35,000 bases of DNA, taken from Cristatella mucedo. Its lineage: Eukaryota > Bryozoa > Phylactolaemata > Cristatellidae. Below, in pieces: positions 22,080 to 33,633 of the stretch (positions within the stretch are counted from its first letter, which is position 1; each line of letters opens with the position of its first letter). The notes below the pieces were generated by a model. The model did no database searches. It was given only the letters and a program-made list of their open reading frames with translations, and had not been told where the DNA came from. The stretch lies in contig WPIO01000089.1 in assembly GCA_009760855.2 (NCBI GenBank), forward strand, positions 1,220,001 to 1,255,000, in the 5' to 3' direction. A program made the position numbers and the translations under genes.

Positions 22080-24216
22080 ATCTGCAGCAGCCTGATGACT
22101 CCGATGAATCCGACACCATCTCGTCCCGCTTTCCGAGCTGGCGTCAACCGCATTTTAACTCTTATGAAATTGTATTTGCCTAGGCGCGAAAGCCCGCTCA
22201 CGCTGCTATCGAGCCACTCCACTTGCTTGCACGCGAGCATGCCGGTCGTCGAGCTCATTCGCGCGTCAACGCGTGCATGCGCTGACGTTTCTCATGATTG
22301 CCGGGGGGGGGGCCCCTCCCCGGGGCGGCCGCCGCCGTCGCGAAGCAGCCGCCCGGCAGGCAGGCAGCAGCACGCCTGTCTTCTCGCCCAAATCTCGGCT
22401 CCGTCTGTGCGGGCGCCCTTCAGGAATGCGTCGAGAAAGGAATCAGCGCGTGCCGGAAGCGGACCGCCGATGGCTCGCTCCCGCGGCATCGGCGGCGAGC
22501 ACTTCTCGATCGGCGGCCGGAGCGCGTCCGCCTGCGAGCCGTATTTGATCGGGAGAGGCGTGGTAACACAGGAGCGCACGGAGAGCAGATAGCGACGCGA
22601 CCGCAGAGCGCGCGGCTGTGGCGCTGTCGGCGCGGCCACGCGGCTCGCGGCGGCGGCCGCGAGTCCTTTCCTGGGCCTAATTTGCGTCCGGCGGGCAGCG
22701 GGGCGTGTACGGAGTCAGCCGATAGCGAGCAGAAACTTTCCGGCTGCTCGTAGACCAATGAGCCGCGTGGGGCTACTTTCCAGCCGGAAGGCGCCGGAAA
22801 GCGCGGAGGGGACGTGACGTTTTCTTTTCCTTTTTTCGTTTTAACGGAGCTCAGAAGGCTAATTGCGGCCGCGACGCACGCTAGGACTCGGTTTCCGACT
22901 GGTGCTGTTAAAACGTTTTTAACGGAGTACGCGCTCACATTTCCGGAGGCGGCCAAGAGGAAGCTTATTGGACCGGTGTGTGCGTCTCGCGGCTTCGTGC
23001 TGCTGCTCAAGCTGCGCGCTTTCTATTCAGCCAGATTTTAGCTAGATGTCTGCACGGCGGCGAAATTTCCGCTGGCCGTACTCTTGACCCCCGATGGCCA
23101 CAAAGCCCTTCCGGGCGGAGCGCCATCGGCGCTCAGATTCAGAGTGCCTTTCCGGTGGAGACAGCTCTCTTCTTTCCTTTGGTGCGGGGGTGTGTGACAA
23201 ACGAGGCCTGCCGGGTAGCGCCTCGTTGGTTTGCGGTTTCCGAGTCTTTGCTGAGCGGGAGCCACCTGGCCTACAATGTACCTAAAGAGGACTTGTCCGG
23301 TGGCGCCACCCAATAGATTCCGGTAGATTCAGATTGCCTTTCCAGAGAAGACAACTTCGTTTTTCCAGAGGCCTACAGCCTTTTTACGGCGGCGCCCGCC
23401 ACCGCCACCGAGCGTTGCAGTTCCGACTGGACTTCTTGCACGCCTCGTCATTTTTCTAGACCACTTTGACTACGGAGTAACTAAACATTTACTTCTAGAA
23501 CCTGCCCGCAACCGGATGCGCTGGAGCGGGATCTACGGTGCAAAGTCAAACGAAAGCCGAACGAAAGAATTGGGTTCACTGTGAGGAAACCGTCTCCTGG
23601 TGTTGGCTTATTAACATGCGATAAAACTAAAATGGGCCACTTTATAATTTCGCTACCGGCGGCTGCCGGTAACGTTTGCTCAAGGTCATCATTTAGCCCT
23701 CTTCCGGATGGAAATCCTGGCTACGAGCTTGCTCTCGTCTCGCCGGATGCTGCGAACTCAGCAGGGGCAGCGTTACAACAGAGCATTTTCCGCCAAATAT
23801 CCCACAGTCTCCGAGCTGCTGTCGCAGAATACCGCTGCGAATGCGTTGCACCGGCTCTCGTGCGCTGAAGTCTTTTGACACGACCGCGGCACTCGTGGCG
23901 GCGCTAGTCTGTGCGCGAGCCCGAAAGATGTTGGAACTTCGCAGCGAGGCCAGCGAATCGCTGACACCGTCCAGACACGCGTGGTAGCACAGCGCTGCAG
24001 CAGCCATTAGTACTCACACCTTCATATTTTAAATGGTCCAAATCCTGAGAGCTAAGCAGAGCGCTCCATTTTGGTTAGCCGCAGAGGGCCACGTGTGCAC
24101 GGCGCTAGCCAAAGAGTACCGCTCTGTAGTTCGAAGCCCAATTCTAAACTGACTGGATCGAAGCACAGTGCACTGGTACAGCAATGAACTATTATTTCAG
24201 GTGCCCAGCAATCCCC
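22080..24216. other. CpG-rich region, promoter-like in part; no firm gene
   Basis: About 22250-22810 is very GC/CpG-rich, with G/C homopolymers near 22303-22325. CCAAT occurs at about 22756 and ATTGG near 22966. Frames of up to 196 codons are typical of GC-rich DNA and match nothing I know. A pair of related ~40-bp segments starts at 23135 and 23325. Confidence 0.45.
23693..24007 (-). CDS. Unassigned ATG open frame, presequence-like N terminus
   Basis: 104 codons from ATG at 24007 to a stop at 23693. The first ~50 residues are rich in Ala, Ser and Arg (begins MAAAALCYHACL; contains SSNIFRARAQTS), which could be a mitochondrial presequence, although two Asp residues near the start argue against it. 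Codon third positions are GC-biased. No domain recognised; the tail may be intronic read-through. Could be chance. Confidence 0.2.
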   Translation of the reverse strand: MAAAALCYHACLDGVSDSLASLRSSNIFRARAQTSAATSAAVVSKDFSAREPVQRIRSGILRQQLGDCGIFGGKCSVVTLPLLSSQHPARREQARSQDFHPEEG

Positions 24217-24987
24217 ACTAATTAAATCGAGAAAGTTCGTCCGTCACGCGGCAAGATGGCGACTAATACTTCAGGAAGTGACTCGAAGTAGACGTGTAAA
24301 TTTATGTACAGTATTGTATTTCTACTATGACACAGCGAAGCGAGTCCACGAGCAATGAGCTCTAGTACTTTCTACAGGATCGGCTACAACATATCCGGTC
24401 CATATAGGCTGTATCTCAAGAACCACTGATAAGGACTAGGGCCAGTAACGTTCCGGGGGTATTGTGCACCCGGCGATGAACTATACAGATGGCGCGCCCT
24501 CTCCCAGTACAAGGCTCCCATTTTTTAGCGCCCGCCTGATCCAGCGATGCTGATCCAGCGCCCGGGAACGAACGCCCCACCTGCCCCCTCACGATAGGCC
24601 GCTGCTTGGGGCTGTAATATTCTAGGCGATGTAACGAGTCAAATTTTCACAGGTTCCTCCTTAAATTACTGTAGCAAGTTCGTGTCGTTAGCGTGGAACA
24701 GGCTATTCGATAGTCACAGAGGGGCCGCGCGTACAGCTCACTAGTTCGAAGTCCAAAGCACAATTCGCTTATTCGATGAGCAAAGCTCAACTATCTAGCA
24801 TTACGTCGAACGTTCAACTATGCCGTCCAGACTATATGTTACTAATGCCCGTGGACTAGCTTGGCTAAGACCTATTAGAACTACGCGTCTATTACGTACC
24901 GCTTCTGGAAGTACTGGTCGCCATCTTGCAGCGTGACGGAAGTACCGTGTCACAGAAGGTCGAACGAACTTTGTCGCGTCAATTAGT
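24217..24987. mobile_element. Non-autonomous DNA transposon with ~145-bp imperfect terminal inverted repeats (771 bp)
   Basis: Starts ACTAATTAAATCGAGAAAGT and ends with the complementary ...AATTAGT. Matching blocks in inverted order are: AAAGTTCGT; CCGTCACGC.GCAAGATGGCGAC; TACTTC..GAAG; and AGTCCACG.GCA near 24343 versus its complement near 24850. No transposase ORF lies inside. The superfamily is unclear: no convincing target duplication was seen at ACTAATT. Internal GCTGATCCAGCG is repeated near 24537-24561. Confidence 0.7.
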
Positions 24988-25950
24988 AGGGATGATTTAC
25001 CAGGTATCTGCATCAGGAATCGCTGATAATCTCTAGGACTGTTGCAATGTTGCGGACGCGACTCGCCGGCGTTTCAACTCGGCCCCGCCGGGAAGCGATT
25101 CGCTGACGGCCGCGTGCTTCGTTTTCGACCCTCATAGACCCGCCTCGCGAAAGCTGTCCGCTTCCACTTCGACGCCAACGAACGCATCGAGCGGGCCACG
25201 CGAAGTCACTTCGCTAAAATCCGTCACTTTCCGCTCTGACGCTGACGGACTGCGCGAGAGCTTGCCAATGTGTACCGCGCGAGTGCGCTTCGCTAGAGCG
25301 GCGGCTCGACAGACGTCCAGCCTCGGGCGTCGGCACTTCGCTCCCGGAAAAAGCGCGCCGACCGTGGCACGTCGGCGCCAGTGCTGCACCTTCGGCAGCC
25401 TATCAGCCGAGTACGCGCGCACGCTGTCGCGCACGCTGTCGCGCTCGCTGTTACGGAGAGGTGCCCGCGCACGTCGCGGCCGATCCGCGTTCTGGAGGCG
25501 CGGCGATGGGTGCTGGAGGCGGATGGGGCGTGGTTGCGCACGCGGGCGAGGCTGTTCCCCCCCCCGCCTCGCGTCCGCGGCGCGGCTCCGGGGAGCGAAA
25601 GGTGCGAAGAGAGGTGGGAAGAGTGTCTCAGAAGACGACGCTTCGGCGAGTCGCTGAGAGGATCGGACAGCGAGCCGTCCGCCCTCGGCCCTTATCGACT
25701 GAGCGTCAGCTCTTCAAGGCGTATCCGTAGATAAAGCAGCGAAGGGAGCGACGAGAGTTACTCAGCGCGCCGAGCACCTGCCGCGTTTCTGGCTCGCGCT
25801 CGCGCGCTCTCCTTACTCTGACGGGCCGGCGAGCGACACCGCGGCCCCGCCACCGTCGCCGCCGCAGGCCGACGTCGACGCCGCTTGACCGTATACGAGT
25901 AGGTGAGTGAGCGAGCGAGCGCCGCTTTCGCGCATCCGCCTCGAACTCGC

Positions 25951-26348
25951 GAGCGGAGAGCGCGCGAGCGGAGAGCGCGCGAGCGGAGAGCGCGCGAGCG
26001 GAGAGCGCGCGAGCGGAGAGCGCGCGAGCGGAGAGCGCGCGAGCGGAGAGCGAGCGAGCGGAGAGCGTGCGAGCGGAGAGCGTGCGAGCGGAGAGCGTGC
26101 GAGCGGAGAGCGTGCGAGCGGAGAGAGCGTGCGAGCGAGAGAGCGCGAGCGAGCGCGCGAGCGAGTGCGAGCGGAGAGCGCGCGAGCGGAGAGCGCGCGA
26201 GCGGAGAGCGCGCGAGCGGAGAGCGCGCGAGCGGAGAGCGCGCGAGCGGAGAGCGTGCGAGCGGAGGGCGTGCGAGCGGAGAGCGTGCGAGCGGAGAGCG
26301 TGCGAGCGGAGAGCGTGCGAGCGGAGAGCGTGCGAGCGGAGAGCGTGC
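25951..26348. repeat. 15-bp minisatellite GAGCGGAGAGCG[C/T]GC, two blocks
   Basis: Block 1 (25951-26115) has 11 units; after a ~53-bp degenerate spacer, block 2 (26169-26348) has 12 units. Both blocks run from CGCGC-ending to CGTGC-ending units. Since 15 is a multiple of 3, all six frames remain open. Confidence 0.95.
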
Positions 26349-26353
26349 GAGCG

Positions 26354-26375
26354 GCCGCCGCCGCCGCCGCCGCCG
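26354..26375. repeat. Short (CCG)n tract
   Basis: About seven CCG units directly after the minisatellite. Confidence 0.9.
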
Positions 26376-26699
26376 GAGGCCGCGCCGATCGTCGCACAAA
26401 CGACAGCAACAGCTGAGCGTGCAAGGAGGCAGCGCTGAGCGATGCCACGAGCGGCGCGCAGCGACGTTCCGCGGGAGCGATGTCGGCTGCGTGGCGAGTG
26501 CGCGCTCGGCCGCCGGTCCCGTTGGCCCCCGGCGCTGCCGGAGATGCGCTCCGGCGCTGCCGGGCCGCCAGCAATCCCTTCAGGAAAGTTCACTTTTGGA
26601 CGCGAGAAGTTCTCGCAGAATGGTTGACGCTGTCAGCGTTCTAGTCCGTGTCTAGTCCATTTCTGGCGCGGCCTTTAAAAATGCTCCGAGAGAGAGGGG

Positions 26700-26706
<7 letters not shown>

Positions 26707-26788
<82 letters not shown>
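26707..26788. repeat. (AG)41 microsatellite
   Basis: Uninterrupted AG run of 82 bp, preceded by a few imperfect units. Confidence 0.97.
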
Positions 26789-26790
<2 letters not shown>

Positions 26791-27233
26791 GCTTCTAAGG
26801 AAATGGAGCTTGACTGGGGTGGCGGGCGCGGCGCAGGGAAAACCTGCCATAAAGCGGGTTTTCCCTGGTTTTCACAAGCTTAAACGGGTGAGCTCCGATC
26901 GCGCTCGATTTTCGATGGCGTTCCGCCGGCCCCAGGTGCGCCGCCCAATGAGCTATCTCGCGGTCATGTCTCGCTCGCAGCCCGTTCAAAAGGCTGCTGC
27001 TGCGGCTGCGGCGAGGCTGGCGAGTGCTGCGGCAACTCCGTCGCCTGACCGACTGGATAGGCGCAGGTGCGAGTGTCTCCCACTCAGCAGAGTAGACCAC
27101 GCGTCCGCTGGCGGGCGCCCAGTGCAGGGTACGGCCGAGCGAGAGGGGCGCGGTTCTCGCCCAGCGCCATTTCACGCACGCACCGCACGCAGAGACGAAC
27201 GAGAGGAGCGCCTCGTGCCGCCCCCGGTCTCTT

Positions 27234-27298
<65 letters not shown>
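27234..27298. repeat. (CCG)~22 trinucleotide repeat
   Basis: 65 bp of pure CCG; the poly-Ala or poly-Arg frames across it are not evidence of coding. Confidence 0.97.
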
Positions 27299-27299
<1 letters not shown>

Positions 27300-28485
27300 T
27301 CTCGTCGACACCTGCGGCTAATGCATTCAGCCGTCCTCCGCCCACCCTACTTTCGCACGCCCGCGCCTCTCCGCTTCCGGCTGGCGGCCGTGGCTTCGTC
27401 GGAGCCCCGCTCTTAGCTAGCTCTGCGGTGGGACTCGCGCCGCCGCCCCCTCCTTCTCGCTCCGCGCCGAAAGCTCGCGGGGCCGACCGGCGCCGCGAGC
27501 CGCCGCTTAGCCCGAGGCGCGGCATCCGCTGCAGCGAACACCGGCTGAGCTTGATCGATAGCCTCTCTCGGCCGCGTTAGAGCAGGTGGGTGGCGCGCCG
27601 GAGCCCGATCGGCGCCTCGACGCCGACTCTCGCGCGCAGCAGGAAAGAGCGCTCGTCTTTGCCACACCGAGCACGGTAGGCGATCGCTGCCCGCGAAAAA
27701 GACCCGCACGCATCTGCAAACGCCGCCAAAACGCCGCTGTCACCGCCGCCTCTGCGGGTGCGGCCCGACGCTACCGAGCAGAGTCGGCCATAGCGTTCGT
27801 TCTCCTTTGTGCCGCCCAAACGATGGCGTCTGCGTGCGGGACGCGCTCAGCTACTGGGCGGGCCGATAGCGGTCGGGTGCGGCGGCGGGGCCGGCGGCTG
27901 CTGCGAAGGTGGCAGCGGTGGTCGACCTGCAGGCGCCGGAGCCGCGCCCTCGCCGGTCGGCGACCACCCCTTTGCCGTGAAGCTTCGTGAAGCTTCGACT
28001 AGCCGTCGGTCTGCACATGCCCCGACTAGCCGGAGCACGATCGCCAGCGCCTCCGCGGACCCTCCGACTAGCGTCGCTCGCGCGCCGCCGCCGCCGCCGC
28101 AGCAGCCGCACCGGCGGCGGCCTGACGCCTCGCGAGGCGTGGCCAGTGGAGCGGGCGCTCCGCTCTCTCGCTCACGCCTTCGACCGTCGATCCGTTTTTA
28201 TTCAAGCGATCAAGGGTCGGCGCAGCGTCTTCAGCACGCCCCGCGTCGTTTATCGATCGTGGGCGCCGCCGTACAGGCCAGCGTCCGGCCAGTACGGCGG
28301 CGCGTCGGCGAGCCGCCGCTGCGGTTCGCCGACGCGCTGCCGATCGGGCGGAGGCTGGGCGGACCGCTGCACGCCCGAGACAGCCGTAAGCCGCGACCTA
28401 GACGACTTAATTTCCGAAATTCGCACGCCTCCGGGCATGCACTGCATGCACTCCGCCGCAGCCGATGGACCGGAAATTGGATGCG

Positions 28486-28497
28486 CGCGCATGCGCG
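28486..28497. promoter_or_regulatory. NRF-1-type palindrome
   Basis: CGCGCATGCGCG fits the YGCGCAYGCGCR consensus exactly, in a CpG-dense setting. Confidence 0.4.
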
Positions 28498-28619
28498 TGC
28501 CGCTTGCGGCAGTCGGAGGCCGGGTCGCGCGCGGAGTGCTCGTAGCAGCGCGCGGCGTGCTCGCAGCGGCGCAGCAGGATAGACGCGCGCGGCCCTGACA
28601 CACAAATTCTCGCACGGTG

Positions 28620-29788
28620 AGATTACCCAGGCGTTTGCCCCTGGTAAATCTTAGCTGCTTAGAACCCTTAATATTTGCATACCGCTATGACCAATAATAA
28701 CAGCCGCTGTGCCGACGGTATTCGAGCGTACCGCGGACGTGAGTCAGATGTCAGACGTCAGATGTGAGTTAACCTCGCAGGCAGCGCTATACTGTGCTCC
28801 ATCGTAGGCGCCCTTGGATTGAAGCCAGTCTGTAGCTGGCAGGCGGTGCTGACGAAATCGGAACCAAATCCTTCGCTTGGAAATAGTGCGTTTTGACTGT
28901 ACCGCAGTAGCGCAAGCGGCAATTTCTGGGTATGAACTTCAGTAACAACGAGTCTATACGAGGCAATCTGCCGCATTCTAGTGAGCTCTACAGTCCGTCC
29001 GCGATGAGACACTTGCAGCGAGACCAATCCATGGTCGAGGTTATGCCAACCTGGTTCCGGTTTGCTTTCCGCCGGATCGCCGGATGATAATTGACGAGTT
29101 CGATTACCTTGAACGGGGCAGGATACCGCATTTATCGAAATTTATCGGCATTTTCGAAGACCATATGCGTTGGTGCCGCTTCGACTCTCTTTGTGCTAAG
29201 TGGGGAGGAGGGGTTTCACTTAGTTGCGGCGAGAAAGTAGCGCTCGAGAGGCAGCTGGAAATCAAAACCTAAAATGGCCGACTCTATTCAGTGAGTGGCC
29301 GCCCATCGTATCGGCAGAACAATCGTTCAAGTCTCCCCGTCTACCGCATCTCCAGCAGCAGGTGCTCGGCGTCGTCAGCCGTCGGCAACCGCGGACGCTC
29401 GATAATATCCTAAACGATAGGCGTTATATAAGCGAATCCCTGCACACTTTTTAAGGTGATAATTTCTTGAAGTTTCACGGCTAACGCAGTATTTGAATGT
29501 GCAGTGAATAACCATGCGCGTTGTGCAACGTTTCACTGCCACAAACTGATTATTTGAAATACTGCGATTGTCTTCTTTGATGTGCGACAGACAGTCGTAC
29601 AATTTTATCTAGGCTATACTACGGTGTGTATTTATCTGTATCTACGTTGTATTTAAATACACATAAACTCACGCATGTCTAACTAATTCGTGTCATTATA
29701 AATATTATTTATTTTAATTATATTTATATAACATATATATACATATAATATATACATATACGATATATTATATTATAATATTTATTAG

Positions 29789-29790
<2 letters not shown>
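28620..29790. other. No gene recognised
   Basis: A 62-codon frame at 29084 and an 89-codon minus frame at 29027-28758 have no family resemblance. It contains a nested inverted repeat at 29485-29566 and becomes AT-rich after 29640. Confidence 0.5.

Positions 29791-29826
<36 letters not shown>
29791..29826. repeat. (AT)18 microsatellite, left part
   Basis: Pure AT dinucleotides ending at the TIR-element fragment. Confidence 0.95.
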
Positions 29827-30875
<1,049 letters not shown>

Positions 30876-30897
30876 ATTGCCTGCCCACGGTAGCGCG
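30876..30897. repeat. 22-bp direct repeat, left (likely target duplication)
   Basis: ATTGCCTGCCCACGGTAGCG plus CG; an exact copy lies at 31029-31050, on the other side of a LINE-tail insertion. Confidence 0.85.
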
Positions 30898-31028
30898 TCG
30901 ATTACTCATTATTATTCACCATTCAATTGCATTTCCCTTTGCAGCAAATGTAAAGCGCCCAGAGAGACATTGAGTTCTCTGAGGGCGCTTTATCAAGTGC
31001 ATTATTATTATTATTATTATTATTACTA
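30898..31028 (+). mobile_element. LINE 3'-tail insertion, copy 6 (131 bp, bounded by 22-bp repeats)
   Basis: Contains CCTTTGCAGCAAATGTAAAG, CGCCCAGAGAGACATTGAG, TTCTCTGAGGGCGCTTTATC, AAGTGC and (ATT)n. The same TTTGCAGCA leader precedes the stem-loop in the LINE at 20700-20725. The clean flanking duplication marks it as a genuine retroposition event. Confidence 0.8.
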
Positions 31029-31050
31029 ATTGCCTGCCCACGGTAGCGCG
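31029..31050. repeat. 22-bp direct repeat, right
   Basis: Exact copy of 30876-30897. Confidence 0.85.
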
Positions 31051-31080
31051 CAAGACGGTCAAAATCCTCGGTCCCTCGGC

Positions 31081-31117
31081 CCCTTCGTCCGACGACTTTC
31101 AACCGTCGGACGAAGGG
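31081..31117. repeat. Perfect 14-bp-arm hairpin
   Basis: CCCTTCGTCCGACG (31081-31094), 9-nt loop, CGTCGGACGAAGGG (31104-31117). Confidence 0.85.
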
Positions 31118-33310
31118 CGCAGCAATGAGAACGAGGAGACTGCAGCAGCTGAGTCAACCAGAGACTGCGGCAGCAGCGGCGGCGGCGGCGTCGTGCTGGA
31201 TCGGCGCCCACGCAGCCGCCACCCACGCCACGCCCATGCAGCGACCACCCAAGCGACGAGCACGCAGCCTCCACCCGTGCCGCGGCCACCAGTGCTCTTT
31301 CGTTTGCTCGGAATCCGTGCAGTTCATGTGCTACGTTCGCGTTCGCACTAAATTGGAGATGCGGCATTCTGGTTTCCACGTAGCTCACAGTTATTTCGAA
31401 GACGGTACTCATGCCTGAAAATGAATCGTTCTGAATTGTCGATTGCATCACTAGCTACACAGGACAAAATATTCTAAAGGCACTGCGTAAAAATAATAAT
31501 TTCTTCCCTGAATAATCGTCTAATCTGTTTTGAACACCAAAGTCGCACTTCGCATCTGCAAAGGCGTAGCTAGCAATTATTATTAAGGAGGGGCTTAACC
31601 TTGATTTTCTCGGTAAGACAATGCATGGGAAGCCTCTGTCCGGTGGATTGTTGATTTTGAGTCAACTTAAGCAGTCCCCTTCCTTCGCCAATGATCGTCT
31701 GTGGATTCTGTAATGGCTGATGTTGAAACACAAACAAATATTTAAACATATGTAAGTACAGCCTAACAGTTGCAGGCAGGAGCCGACTGTTATCTCTCGA
31801 GATGTCATTCGGTACTGTGGCAGTGTACGGGAGTCCGTCTCACGATCGTTATAAGATTTCTTCGTTGTTCTCATCGGGCATGAACGACCGGCTTTATAGC
31901 ATCTGTACAGATCTTTCTGGACTTATTTGAAGAGAACACGCGGCATGACCTCGCCTTGCACCAGCTTTTACTTGGCTGAGATACTGGATTGTATTAGGCT
32001 TACTCACGCGAGTCACATTTTGTTTATAATAAACCTCTCATTGTTCGTACAGAGCTAGAATTAAAGAACTATTTTAAATAAAGCGAATAAAAAATGTATC
32101 TACCAGAAATCGCGTGCCCTTCTTAAAGCTTGCAGGCTGCTGTAAATCGTGGCTTAAATCCAGACGATGCAAAGAAATTGTTCTGCCTTTCTCCTGCATT
32201 GCTTGTCATGGGAGGATAGGCATTATTTTTTTACGTGTCACTAGTAGGGATAAAAAATCTGTCTATAGGTTCAGCTAATAGTTTTGGCTGGATAAATTGA
32301 TTACAGTGGGGTGAAATGCTGACGCAGCAGACCTCGTACAGGCATTACACGACGCAACACCACGCCCACCAACGCTGACTTGGTAAATCTCACTGCAGCG
32401 GAGATTCCATCGGAAACAGCACTGCGGCCAGGAGAGCTATACGACGACTGGGTTGGTTTGCTCAATTCTTCCCGTCACAGCGACGCAGTCGTCGGCGTTC
32501 GCAACCGCTTGCTTTTAGTAGCAATTCCTGTCCTGGCGGGAAAACGCTAGGGCGCCGATATTCGCCAGGCTCTTCCTCGATCCCGACAGCTTTAGTCGCA
32601 GTAACAGCGGCCAATGCAGTAGAGCGAGAACCGAAGGGGTGACCTTCTCCGTTTAACCTTTAACCTTTAAACTTGGCGTTCAACCGTTCTTTTTAAACGT
32701 CGCCTCCTCTTACTAGAAGCCGCTTCTCGTTGGCTTGCTGTCTTTCGTGAAACCGTGCTAGTCGTGAAGATAGGAATAAGCTTTCTCAGCGTAGAATCCC
32801 TGCGGCGTGAGGGTCGAGCAGGTTGACTAGCGAATCGCGTGCGAGCGCCTAGCTATCAGTATCGTTAAAATATCGCTCGGTGATTTTCTGGCTGGACTAA
32901 TCTTGAACGGTCGCTGCTGCCACTTGCTTCGACGCTCTACCTCGGCCATCATGTCGGGCCTGAGTCGAGGAATCGTTGCTATCACCATTTCACGACGTTG
33001 CCTCTGCGGTCAGCCCTGTTCATGTGAGCAGTAGTAGAAAAGAAAATGTCGCCTGCTGAAAACGCACAGCTCCAAGATCTGCCGCAAGACCTGGGCACGT
33101 ACAAACTACAAAGAAAGGGGGCCTTGTGTCTCTCAGTACCGTCGGAATGGAAAAAACCGTTCACATCCTTAAGCTGACTCGTAATGTCACCTTTACAAAA
33201 GAAGTAAGGTCTACTTAGGGCAGAGGCCCAGTGCTCAATGAGCATCACGGTGCTACGGTATCACGGTGCTCACCTTCAACGACCTTCACGATCGTGAACT
33301 CGAGCCCCGT
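31118..33310. other. No gene recognised
   Basis: Frames at 31125 (97 codons) and 33248-32982 (minus, 88 codons) match no family. A TTTAACC short tandem repeat lies at 32652-32671. Confidence 0.5.
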
Positions 33311-33360
33311 GGCACATGTAAAGCGTCAGGATAGAGATTAGGTTCTCTTAAGAAGTTATG
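33311..33360 (+). mobile_element. LINE 3'-tail hairpin, copy 7 (degenerate)
   Basis: GCACATGTAAAGCGTCAGGA then GATTAGGTTCTCTTAAGAAG; the left half is well kept, but the right stem arm and the ATT tail are lost. Confidence 0.5.
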
Positions 33361-33465
33361 CAACTGAATTATATTTTGAAAACATTGTCAAAGTCTCTGA
33401 AATATAGATTGCTTTGCATTCTGACTGCTAAATAAAAGTACAATTAAAGTTTAGCGGATAAAAAA

Positions 33466-33633
33466 GGCCTAATTTATATTGCGGCAGACGAGCCTTAATG
33501 ACTATCGCCCCCACCCACCCCGCCTCCCCGCTTGCAGTGGGCAATACTGGATGGCCTTCTGCAGGACTGGAGCCCAACCCCTCGGTCGTAAAGAGCGAGA
33601 ACCTTACCCCTGGGCTAAAACCCGGGGTCTAGC
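33466..33633 (-). mobile_element. tRNA-derived SINE, copy B
   Basis: Minus strand: a tRNA-like head (about 33633-33566) with TAGCCCAGGGGTAAGGT (box A region) and GGGTTGGGCTCC (box B-like). The body TATTGCC..CTGCAAG, a GC-rich insert, GATAGTC.TTAAGGCT..TCTG.CGC.ATA then aligns block by block with copy A at 17274-17446. Confidence 0.7.

Larger units (their letters stand above)
24988..28615. other. CpG-rich, promoter/5'-exon-like domain; no firm coding gene
   Basis: About 3.5 kb dense in CpG, with a 15-bp minisatellite, (AG)n and (CCG)n, CCAAT at about 26947, and a palindromic NRF-1-type site CGCGCATGCGCG (28486-28497). A possible splice donor GCACG|GTGAGA follows at 28618. It could hold the 5' end of a gene on either strand; long frames (up to 310 codons) cross repeats and are not credible alone. 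Confidence 0.4.

Noticed and set aside
25951-26348. CRISPR array
   Set aside because: Units are contiguous 15-mers without unique spacers, in eukaryotic sequence.
25706-26593. 295-codon minus frame and 250-codon plus frames over the minisatellite
   Set aside because: A 15-bp unit keeps all six frames open; the encoded Ala-Leu-Arg-Ser or Glu-Arg-Arg-Ala repeats are products of the DNA repeat.
26648-27580. 310-codon plus frame
   Set aside because: It starts from a non-ATG codon, runs through (AG)n as Glu-Arg and through (CCG)n as poly-Ala, and the remainder resembles GC-rich noncoding DNA with no domain.
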